NCBI GenBank assembly: GCA_001662425.1
Contig: BDDC01000213.1
Span: forward strand, 9,713-48,533
Origin: Chlamydomonas sphaeroides
Taxonomy: Eukaryota; Chlorophyta; Chlorophyceae; Chlamydomonadales; Chlamydomonadaceae
Length of the DNA stretch: 38,821 bases
Direction of reading: 5' to 3'
Position numbers and translations under genes: made by a program. How positions within the stretch are numbered: the stretch's first letter is position 1; each line of letters starts with the position of its first letter. Shown here one piece after another: positions 1 through 8,870 of the stretch. The notes under the pieces are model-generated. The model had not been told where the DNA came from, searched no databases, and saw nothing but the letters and a program-made list of their open reading frames with translations.

Positions 1-1294
1 GTGCGCGAGATCTACGAGAGCGCCATCGAGGCCGAGCCGCCCGCCGAGTTTGGCGACGACGACGTGCGCGAGCTGTGCATGCGCTACGCCGAGCTGGAGA
101 CCAAGCTGGGCGAGATCGACCGCGCGCGCGCCGTGTACGTGCACGGCAGCAGCCTGAGCCACCCCGACAAGGTGGGCGGCTGGGTGGGTGGGCGGTGGCT
201 GGTGGCTCGGGTGGAGAGCGCTGCCGGGCCGCATGCCGCTGCCGCTGGCGGGCCGCATGCTGCTGCCGCTGGCGCTGCCAGGGGCGCTGCAGCTGCCGAG
301 GGTGCTTGGCGCCAAGATGCTGCGTGGGCCCTCCCGCCCCGCACCAGGCGGCCAACTACTGGGCGGCGTGGCGCGCGTTCGAGGTGCGGCACGGCAACGA
401 GGACACGTTCAAGGAGATGATGCGCATCCTGCGGTGAGGCCGCCCGCGTCGCGCCGCGCCCTGCTCGGCTGCTGCGTTGCTTGCGTGCCGCGGCGGGGTG
501 GCGGGGTCCCTCCACGCCGGGCGCAAGAGCGCTTGAGCTACCTGTCACAATGCGCGTCGCGGCGCAGCCCGACTCCGCCACCACCCTGTCCGCTGTGTCT
601 CGTGGCCTCGAGCCAGCACGCTCACCAGGCACTCTGCCCGTGGCCCCTTGCCCCCTACCCGCGCAGCTCCGTCAAGGTCAGCTACAGCCACATGCAGATC
701 AACTCGGTGGTGGACGCAGCCCGCATCACTTCCAAGGCCGAGGCCGACGCGGGCCTGGGGCCCGCCGCCGGCGCCAAGCGGCCGCGCGACGGCGGCGACG
801 CCATGGCGGAGCTGGAGGCGGCGGCGGTGGCGGCCATGGCGACGGGGCCGGAGGGGGGTCCGGGGCGGCCGGCGCTGTCGGGGTTCGTGTCAGCGGGCGT
901 GTACCAGCAAGGCAACACGGGCGAGGAGGGCAAGGCCAAGGCCGGCGGCGCAGCCAAGGGCGCGGTGCCGGTTGCGGGTGAGTGGGGCTGGGGCGTGGGG
1001 TGGGGTGGGTCGGAAGGCGTGTTGGGGAAGTCGTGGGATTGTGTGAACCATGCTAACGTGTGCTGCCCCCTTTTTGTTGCGCTCGGCTGCCCTGCAGCCA
1101 ACCCGGAGGAGATCGAGATTGACATCGATGCCGACGAGGACACAGGCGGTGGCGGCGGTGGCGAGGGCGGCGACGACATGGAGGTTGCGGAAAAGGCAGT
1201 GCCCGCGGGCGTGTTCGGGTCGCTGGCGGGGCTGGCGGCCAAGGGGAAAGACGGGGGAGGAGGCGAGGGCGCGGCCAAGAAGCGGCGGACGTAG
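1..1294 (+). CDS. SYF1: Pre-mRNA splicing factor SYF1/XAB2, C-terminal part (5' end outside window)
   Basis: SYF1 (human XAB2) is a HAT-repeat scaffold of the Prp19/NTC complex and acts in spliceosome activation in the nucleus. Four exons are readable: 1-171, 348-433, 667-977 and 1098-1294, giving 254 codons plus stop in one phase-consistent frame with GT-AG borders. Visible landmarks are the last HAT repeat (REIYESAIE, then KLGEIDRARAVYV), the family signature FEVRHGNEDTFKEMMRI followed by SVKVSYSHMQ, and near the end NPEEIEID, an acidic run, VPAGVFGSL and a basic tail KKRRT. These appear in the same order in human XAB2 as I know it. The third exon carries an algal Ala/Gly-rich insertion. 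The first codon in the window (GTG) is an internal valine, not a start. Stop is TAG at 1292-1294. The identification is secure; exact exon borders are hand inferred. Confidence 0.93.
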
Positions 1295-1365
1295 CCGGGT
1301 GGCGCGTGCAAGGACTGGGTCCTGGGTTACCGTAAGGCCGCGGTGGGTGTTGCTCAACGCGGAGT

Positions 1366-1370
1366 TGTAA
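1366..1370 (+). terminator. Probable poly(A) signal TGTAA of SYF1
   Basis: TGTAA lies about 70 bp after the SYF1 stop codon. In chlorophycean algae this pentamer replaces AATAAA and usually sits 10-20 nt before the cleavage site. Position and strand fit; there is no transcript evidence here. Confidence 0.5.
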
Positions 1371-2356
1371 AGCTGTGCGCCGGTGAACCACCCCACCGTG
1401 AGAGCCATGGTGATGAGAGGACTGAGCATGTGCGGCTGGCCGACTGCTGAGTACCGTGATGAGGTCTTGTACGAGAGCTGCGAGTTGAGGGCGCGAGAAA
1501 ATCTCACAGCCAGGACGACAGCTCCTGTGTGGCTTCGTTACCACGCCCATTCGTTGGAGTCGAGGGCGCGACCAGGGGAGACCAGGGGAGACTCCTCCTG
1601 GGCGCGGTATCAAATCTTGTAGCACCCCAGCAGCTCGTCGCTTGTATTGACCTGCCCACCCGACATACCCATACGCCGACCTGACACGCCCCATGAGAGC
1701 TGTGTGGTGATTGTACAGATTCGGCAACGTACACGTGGCGGGCGACATGGATTGGCGTAGTACAGGACCCAGGGGTCGCCTATTCTAACAAGGCCCATGC
1801 AAGCCCGCGCCAGGCGTGCATCAACATAGGTCGCGACACTTGCTGCATTACGGCAGCTGGCGAGGTGGGGCGTGCGGATAAGCGGAAGACTGCATTTCGC
1901 GCCTTCAAAGAGCAACATTCGCTGGGTACATTCGCATCCCCGCAACATTTGCGCACTACTAGTACAAGGCAAAGTCTTCTCGATACCTCAGTCTGTTGTG
2001 TCACCAGCTAGACTCCCGCGTCACGTCGAACCTCGGCCAGAGCTCCAGCCCTGCACGCCTGCTCCTACTTTTTAAGTACTAGCCCCGAGCAGCTCGGCAA
2101 ACTCCGTGGGACGTTCAGTGCAACTTCCAAACAACCCTAGGATGCTGCTTCAAGGACGCAGCGCTCGCTGGGTTGCTGGCAGGCGCGCCGACATGTACGC
2201 AATTCGTGTCAACCTTTGAGATGGAAGGCAGCACATGACAATGCTTGGTCTCTGCGTCGCAGGGTGCGGTGTCCAGTGCGACCGACGACCGTTGCCGAGC
2301 GCCCGAAAGCTACCGGGGCGTCATCGCGGTGCATTTGTCGGTACCAAGCCGAGCGC
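1371..2356. other. Intergenic region between SYF1 and the Ycf45-like ATPase
   Basis: I see no gene in this stretch. It is less GC rich than the flanking exons, has stops in all frames, and should hold the promoter and 5' UTR of the downstream ATPase gene. A dispersed repeat copy sits just upstream of and across its left end (1396-1472). No clear TATA box was identified. Confidence 0.5.
1396..1472 (+). repeat. Dispersed repeat, copy 1 (second copy at 20198-20270)
   Basis: About 70 bp is shared, with substitutions and small gaps, with 20198-20270 in the same orientation. Shared blocks include GGCCGACTGCTG followed by GTACCGTGAT, and GAGGACTGAGC upstream. Both copies lie in gene-free DNA, so this looks like a remnant of a repeated element rather than a gene part. 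No terminal repeats or coding capacity were found. Confidence 0.6.
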
Positions 2357-5300
2357 ATGGCCACTGTTGACGTCAGGGCTGACCTGCCGGGTGCGTCGAC
2401 AAAGCATCGGCGCGGCATCAGGACCATGCAACATCGGTCGCTGACCGCGGTTTCTTCTATCGCTGCAGAGGCCACGACTGTGTCGAGGCAGCTTTCTCCT
2501 GATGATGACGGCACTGTGGTCGTCCAAGACGACCTTCAGGAGCTGCTGACGGTAAGGTGTTGCGAAGCTGCGCGCGATGGGACCAGGCCGCAGCGCTGGC
2601 GACGCCGAAAGTCGCATCAGGCTGCTACATCTACCTGTTGTCTTGCGCCCAACCGCGCGAGGCTAACGCCAATGATTGTCAGTGCCGGTAAAACCCTGGA
2701 CAACCGACCGTTGACCCAAGGCCGCCCAACTGCGCCGCGCCCCAACAGCTGCTGCCCGTGGACATCCGCGAGCCGCTGGTGAACCATCCGCAGCGCGCAA
2801 ACCTTGTCGAGGTGAGCTTTCATGCTGCATCACCTTTCCCAACCCTACTATCGAAATCCTATCTATACGCTGCTCCAGCGCCCGTGTCCATGCTGCCCCT
2901 AATCGTCCCGAAACCATGCCCACCACCTCCGTCAGGTCGTGCTCGACCTCGGCCGCCGCCCCGAGGCGCGCTTCCAGGGCGTCCCCGCCGGCGAATACCT
3001 CCGCGACCACGAGGTGCGCCGTCACACAGCCGGTTGGCGGCACGTCATGACGGCTCCTTGCTCTGCCCTGCAGCGCTCCGCGGCTGGGGCCCACTTTGGC
3101 TTCCCGCGTCCCCACTCGAGGCACCCTTACCGGTCTGCCGCTGTCTGCCCCGTCCTCAACGCACAGGTGACGGCCGCTGACCTAGAGGACGCCATGACGG
3201 CCGTGGGCGACTTCGGCTCGGACAACAGGGCGGGCGTGCCGGGCACGCTGCACCGCATCAGGTACGGTACCCAGGAACGCCAGCCCTGGGGAATTCTCCG
3301 CGCCTGCAAGCTGGTCTGTGACTCACTCGGCACGTCCTGCTGCCCGTCTCATGTCCGCAGCGCCATCCGCAACCGCCGCGGCGCCGTCATCGGCCTCACC
3401 TGCCGTGTGGGCCGCGCCGTCAGCGGCCACGTTGCCATGCTGCAGGACCTCGTCGAGAGTAAGTGTTGCAGAGGAGGAGGAAGACTAGCAGTACGCAATG
3501 TCCCCAACATGCCATGGGTGTTGCAGCGGAATTGGCTCACTCGCGTGGTGCCCCCCTCCACCCACCCTCACTCGCCAGGCGGGCACTCTGTGCTGCTGCT
3601 GGGGCGGCCGGGCGTGGGCAAGACCACCGTCATCCGCGAGCTGTGCCGCACGCTGGCCGACCAGCACCGCAAGCGCGTCGTCATCGTCGACACCTCCAAC
3701 GAGATCGGCGGGTAAGCTTGGCTACGGCTATGGGGGCGCCGAGCAGCGATGCCTGCTTGCTGGTCTCCGTCGCCACCCTCGCCTGCGCCGCATCATCTGG
3801 GTGCGCCCGGCTGCTGCTACGCTGTGATGCCTTGGCATCGACACCAGCTGCCCTTGGCTCCCAACGCAGTGACGGCGACGTGCCGCACCCGGCCATCGGC
3901 GGCGCTCGGCGCATGCAGGTGCCTGACGCCACCCAGCAGCACGGCGTGATGGTGAGCCACAACCTGCTGTGAGGGGAGGCATGATGCCGAGGGCCGGGTT
4001 GCCGCTTGGTTTCGGGTGCTCAGCCTGGCCGCTTTCCTTCGTGCTGTTGGGAAAACCTCACTCATGCACCTTGCCTTGCCCCATGCGCTGCGCGGCTGCT
4101 CTGCAGATCGAGGCCGTCGAGAACCACATGCCCCAGGTACGGACAGCGCGGCTGCCCTCGCAGCCGACTCCTAACCCTGTTGTTGTTGGCAGGACACGCT
4201 TGCCTGCGCGCCCTCAACCACCGGCCAACCACCGGCCAAACCACCGGCCAACCACCGGCCAACCACCGGCCAACCGGCACCTGCCAACCTTCCCGGCGGC
4301 CCGCCCTCTTCCGCCCCTCAGGTGGTGGTGGTGGACGAGATCGGCACAGAGGCCGAGGCGCTGGCCTGCCGTACCATTGCGGAGCGCGGCGTGCAGCTCA
4401 TTGGCACCGCGCACGGCTGCATGCTGGAGAACCTGATCAAGAACCCCACCCTGGCTGACCTGGTGAGCACTGCCCGACAATTGAACTGGTGCTTGCTGAA
4501 GTGCATGTTGCAGGCCCTGCCTGTTGGTGCCGGGATGGATGCGAAGGCGTCCGTCAGCATCTGTCCGCCGCCCTTGCTCTTCGCGTCGTAACCTCGCTCA
4601 GGTTGGCGGCGTGGCGCCTGTGACTCTGGGCGACGACGAGGCCATGCGGCGGGGCACCCAGAAGACCGTGAGTGCAGCCCGGGCCCTGGAAGGGCTGCGG
4701 CCAGCAGCTCGGGTAGCGGGCTCCATGCTGCCGCGCCTGCGCAGCACTTTCGCTCGGCTGCACGCCCTCCTACCCATCACACCCCTTGGCCTCCTCCCTT
4801 GCTCTGTGCACCTCTGCTGGCCGCAGATCCTGGAGCGCAAGGCGCCGCCCACCTTCCCCATCGTGGTGGAGATCCGCGCGCGCAACTTCTACGTGGCGCA
4901 CTGGGTGGAGGACAGCGTGGACCAGCTGCTGCTGGGCCGCATGCCCGTGGTGCAGGTGAGCAGCCCGCCCGAGGACATGGTCCGAGGGAGCAGCGAACTA
5001 GTCAACAACCACCGAGCCAGAAAGCTCGGGCCCTGCGCTGCAAACGCTCGGGGGTAGGGTGCGGGGCCAAGCGACGCCACGCCTGCCGCCAGGGCTGCTG
5101 TCACCCAGCACCTTGCGTGACCTGGTCCGCCGAGCGCCTGGACCCTGCTGACGCCGCCATGCTCCCTGGCCTTGACTGCACTGCGCGGCAATGCAGGTCC
5201 GCGAGCGCGACACGTCTTCGCCCTCGGGCCTGCGAGTGAGCGAGCTGAGCTACGAGGCTGTGCCGGACCCGGAGCGCGCTCAGGACGTGGCCGTCAACAG

Positions 5301-5843
5301 CTGGGACGAGGACTACGAGACAGGTGCGAGTGGAGCGGGGGCCTGCGGGCGGGTGGGGACTGGGGAGGGACGCGCCGGGCGGCGGGTGCGACTTGAGAAT
5401 GGTGTGGGAGCTGGCGGTGCGGCCGCGGTGCAGGATTGAGTCCTTGAGAGACCGTGCTGAGGCTCCGTCCTGCTCCCACTCCTGCTCCTGCTCCTGTCTG
5501 CAGCGCTGCGTGACATGCACGGCGGCAGCAGCGGCCCCTCGGACTCGTGGGCCTGGGCGGAGAAGGTCCGCGCCCGCGGCAAGGTGCGCGTGGCGAAGAG
5601 CCCTCGCGGGCCAGGGCCGCCGGGACGTGTGCCAGGGGCCTGTCGCGTAATGCCTTTCACGCGGCTGAGCACCACGTAAACATATCCTGGTTGCCGCATC
5701 GTGTGCTGCAGGAGGCGGCGCAGCCTAGCGCGCGGCCGCGGTCATCGTTTGTGTACGCGCGCGCGACTGCCGGCCCCAGCGTGCCTCCGCCGGCCCCCGC
5801 CGCCATGTCGGGCAAGAAGGCTAGCAAGAAGAGCCGCCGGTGA
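2357..5843 (+). CDS. SpoIIIAA/Ycf45-family P-loop ATPase, probably plastid-targeted (plant SPD1 type)
   Basis: Fourteen exons join in frame to 482 aa: 2357-2551, 2749-2811, 2936-3013, 3167-3261, 3361-3458, 3579-3711, 3870-3951, 4107-4136, 4322-4462, 4602-4667, 4827-4955, 5197-5323, 5504-5583, 5712-5843. The N terminus (first ~45 aa) is rich in Ala, Ser, Thr and Arg like a transit peptide. Next comes the family's leading domain (DDLQELLT, then LEVVLDLGR-like VEVVLDLGRRPEARF). The RecA-like ATPase follows, with Walker A GRPGVGKTT, VDTSNEIGG, RRMQVPDATQQHGVM, Walker B VVVVDEIGTEAEA and IGTAHG. The end of the fold is RKAPPTFPIVVEI, followed by a basic tail SGKKASKKSRR. Bacterial SpoIIIAA, red-algal plastid ycf45 and Arabidopsis SPD1 share this core; SPD1 is needed for plastid development in seedlings. 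Start chosen: first ATG in the open first exon (2357); ATG 2426 is an alternative. Exon 8 is only 30 bp. Confidence 0.9.
4215..4276 (+). repeat. 11-bp minisatellite in intron 8 of the ATPase gene
   Basis: About five and a half copies of AACCACCGGCC stand in tandem, one carrying an extra A. The array lies wholly within the intron between the 30-bp exon 8 (ends 4136) and the Walker B exon (starts 4322), about 45 bp upstream of the acceptor. It is not coding. Copy-number variation would be expected between strains. Confidence 0.85.
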
Positions 5844-6536
5844 GCTGCGGCCGTGGCTGGCCGCTGAGGAGGGCTGCTGACGAAAGACACGCGGGAAATG
5901 TGGATTGCCGCCCGTTCGGGCGCGGGAGGCAGAGGGCTGCGGCGCCGCGAAATGTGGATTGCGCCTGGAGCGAGGGCGGCGGAGGATTGTTGGAGGCTGC
6001 TGGGCTGTGAGTGTGTGATTTGTCTATGAGTGGCACGTCTTTCTTCCGATGTGGGTGCTCGTCGGGCAGTTGTGCAGGGCCCGGGCCCCTGGAGCGGCCC
6101 GGGTCGTGGGGGGGCGGAAGGCGCCAGAGTGTGATGGGAGTGCCGTGAGTTGCGCCGTGTCGCCGTGAGTCGTCTGGTGAGTGTCCGTGAGTTGTGTTAT
6201 GTCATGAGTCGAGTCGTCGTCGATGTTCTGTTGAGAGTCGCGCCGCTGTCGTGTTCCTGTTGCGAGTAATGTTGTTCGCTGCGAGTCGTCGTTTGCGTGT
6301 TGCTTGGGTGCTAGTCATGGTGGGGGGTGTTCATTCCCCGTCGTGTGGCGCATAAGCAGCGGCCGTGCGCAACGCGCCGGCGCCGCGAGGCCGCGTGCAC
6401 GCTTGGACATGGAGAAGACATACACCCTAGAGGCGTGCCCTAAAGGGGACATATCGCTGTATTTCGAGGCTTGGTGCGCGCGCCCCGGCGCCGCTCCCGC
6501 CGTGTTGATTGGCGTCATCGGATGATCAAAGCTCAT

Positions 6537-6645
6537 GCGGCGATTGCTGCGCGCGTAGCTGCCGCCGTCTGCCGGCCGGCTGTGCACCGGCGGCGATTGC
6601 TGCGCGCGTAGCTGCCGCCGTCTGCCGGCCGGCTGTGCACCGGCG
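6537..6645 (+). repeat. Perfect 53-bp tandem duplication
   Basis: The block beginning GCGGCGATTGCTGCGCGCGT at 6537 is repeated without mismatch from 6590, and a few bases of a third unit continue to 6645. It is internally palindrome-rich (GCCGGCCGGC). Perfect identity suggests a recent duplication by slippage or unequal exchange in noncoding DNA. Confidence 0.95.
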
Positions 6646-7074
6646 TCGTCGGCTGAGCCCGGACGTCTTTGTACGTGTTGCTGTGTCTCTTCATGTAGTA
6701 TCAAGTGCCCGGGGCACATTGTATCGGCCAGCGCTGCCCCTCGCAGTGGCCAGGCACACACCCCTTCCCCCCGCCTGTTGCTATGGTTCGTGCGTGGTGT
6801 TCGGTTGTACAGTATGCGAAGCGGTTGCTAGAAATAAGCACGCAATGGACAGGGCAGCCGCGGGAGCACATCGGTCGTACAGATTATTGAAGGCGGCGTT
6901 TGCTGGCGGGACCTGAAGTGGCATTTAAACGTTTGGCGGGTGGTGTTGGCGGCACGGCGCCTTTGCCTGCGGGCCCAGGCGCTGCACGGCCTGCGTCTCG
7001 CGTCGTCCACACTTAAGGTTGCTGTGCTAGCGTGCCTGGTGTAACGCGTCTGGCGCTCTGCTGTCGTGCCATTA

Positions 7075-7079
7075 TGTAA
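7075..7079 (+). terminator. Candidate poly(A) signal TGTAA
   Basis: Second of two TGTAA motifs (first at 7040-7044) downstream of the Ycf45-like gene. If used, it implies a 3' UTR of about 1.2 kb, long but not unusual for chlorophycean transcripts. Confidence 0.35.
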
Positions 7080-8870
7080 CGGCACGCGAAGCGGCAGCAC
7101 GGGGTCCTCACGCCGCAGCCCAGGGTCCTTGGGGCTGATGACGTGCACATCAAAATCAGGGCGTTAGGTCCCTAGCAGCCGACATGGTGCAGGCCAGCTC
7201 AAAGAAGTCCACGGCCGTGCGCCAGCCGCGCATTCAAACGCTGCACACCAAAGCGTGCTCCAGCCTGGATCTCCCTGGTCCAGACCACAGCAAGCGCACT
7301 CCGGTGTGGGCCGCCTGCATGCCAGCATGCGGAACCCGGCCCTGTGCTCTACGGACGCCTCACGCCTGCCGGAACACATCGCCGCAATCCATGCCGCCCC
7401 TGGGCGCCAGCCAAGCCCGCCACGCCTCCACACCGCGCGGGCGCTGCATGCAGCTCGTCCTCCCTCGCTCTGCAGGCTGTGCAGTCCCGTCTGGCTACTC
7501 GCTCACCCAAAGAAGCGTTCGCAGGGCTGGTCCCAAAGTGTCGAGTCCGGTTGCTTGGTGTCCCGTAGCGGCCGAGCATGGTCGCATCCTACCGGTGCTG
7601 CTCTGCTCACGTGTCGCGCCCCGCCGTCCGGCAGCGTGCGTGCTGCTCCGCATGCCGGTTAACACGGGCCACGCCGACACCCAGCGCCACAGAAGCCCAG
7701 CATGGCGGCATCCCACAGGGCCCCATCCGCGCACGCCCTGCGCCCTGCCCTGCCTCCTGCCTCTTCAGGCCGAACGCCAGGACGGCGATGGATGGCGCAG
7801 CCCTGGGCGCAGCCGCCTCGTGGACTGGCTGCTTCACCATGATGCTGTGCTGCGCAGCCAGCAGCGCGTCGTGGGTCTCGCGCTGCCCGGCGCCCTCGGA
7901 CTCAAGCTGCCGCCTGCGCCGGAGGCGCTCTGGAGCAGCGGCGCGGAGCGCCAGTCATGGTCGCCCCTTCAGGCTGCGAGACCTCGAGGTCGTCCTTGTT
8001 CGGAAGCTCGAGGCCACAGCTTTCTTCAGCGTTTCTCCGCCGACTAACATCCTTTGAGTTGTGCGGGAACGTGCGCGAGAGGATACCCGAGCCACAAGAA
8101 ACGCGACAACTGCTGATGATGTCACTTTGTTATGTATCTTGACGTTAGGCTTTCCTCTCAGCCCTGTGCGTGGAATGCTTGTGTGCTTGACTTTGTGAAG
8201 TCTGCTGGCAAGCAGGAGTTGCGCCAATTGCGCGGCTGCCAGCTGCTTTGAAGGAGTAGGCCCGACGATGTTCCGGTTCCAGATCCGGCGCCGGCTCAAA
8301 GCTTATTGGTGAGCTCTGAGCTCCAGGCGACGTGGATGCTGTCGCTCAGGTCTGTGGGCGAGTTAGTGTAAGCGCGGATAACACAGGGTGCCGCTCGTCT
8401 AAAGGCGTTCTGGCTGTGCTGGCGGGGAGCTGGGGGACATGGGCGGCACGGAAAACCCCATGCGACTGCTCGTCCCACCGCTGAAGCCATAAATAGCTCG
8501 GCCGAGCAACAATTTGTATCCTTCCAGGCTGCCTGCTTGCGGGCAGCCGGTTTTTTCATATGATGAGTGGTAGGACACACCCTTCTGGGTGATGCTCGGG
8601 GCGCCGCCCCCAACCTTGTTACGTCCGTAATGGGCCCCTACAAAACTCTGAACCAAAAAACAAGAAGGATCATACGGTGCTAAGCACCGCTGGAGCGGTG
8701 AGCGAGGTGCTCCGGCGCAACGCATTCTCGCCGCCGCCACCTCGCGCACCTGCACCAGCATGCGCACGCGCCCCTCAGCATGTCTCGCATGGCCGCACAT
8801 AATGTTGATGGCATCCTCGTCGCGCGCCACTGCACGCACGCCGCCGCATCCTGCATTCACAAATCATCTA
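7080..8870 (-). other. Unresolved region with weak minus-strand coding signals
   Basis: I could not build a gene here, but three minus-strand pieces look more protein-like than their surroundings. The first, about 8850-8715, reads ARDEDAINIMCGHARHAEGR, then VRMLVQVREV. The second, about 7935-7750, reads RRRRQLESEGAGQRETHD, then ALLAAQHSIMVKQPVHEA. The third, 7233-7156, reads GWRTAVDFFELACTMSAARD, then LTP and a stop. Candidate acceptors and donors exist beside the first two, but no phase-consistent join was found and no family is recognised. The region may hold a decayed gene, an untranslated transcript or chance open frames of GC-rich DNA. Plus-strand open frames here are compositionally repetitive and were not accepted. 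Confidence 0.25.
8527..8556 (+). other. 7-bp GC hairpin followed by six T
   Basis: GGCTGCC (8527-8533) pairs perfectly with GGCAGCC (8542-8548) around an 8-nt loop, and TTTTTT follows at 8551-8556. About 20 bp upstream is the 12-nt palindrome GCTCGGCCGAGC (8496-8507). The form resembles the 3' end of an RNA polymerase III transcript or a stem-loop RNA, but no box A/B or U6-like promoter was seen. It could equally be coincidence or part of a repeat. Confidence 0.3.

Larger units (their letters stand above)
5844..7079 (+). other. Probable long 3' UTR of the ATPase gene
   Basis: The stretch follows the TGA at 5841-5843, has no convincing coding frame, and reaches two TGTAA motifs (7040-7044 and 7075-7079). 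It contains a 14-nt direct repeat GAAATGTGGATTGC (5895-5908 and 5948-5961), a run of degenerate GAGTC/GTGAGT-like words at 6130-6290, and the 53-bp tandem duplication listed separately. Treating it all as UTR is an inference from the nearest downstream poly(A) signals. Confidence 0.4.

Noticed and set aside
1..420. Continuous 139-codon frame from position 1
   Set aside because: Only the first 57 codons are SYF1; after 171 the frame runs into an intron (GTGGGC donor), and the next exon starts at 348.
7184..8047. 287-codon plus-strand open frame
   Set aside because: Starts in a region without promoter or family signal; Pro/Arg/Ala-rich with no recognisable domain; the more protein-like segments here are on the opposite strand.
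8527..8556. Rho-independent bacterial terminator
   Set aside because: All recognisable genes are intron-bearing and eukaryotic, so a bacterial terminator is not meaningful; noted instead only as a hairpin.
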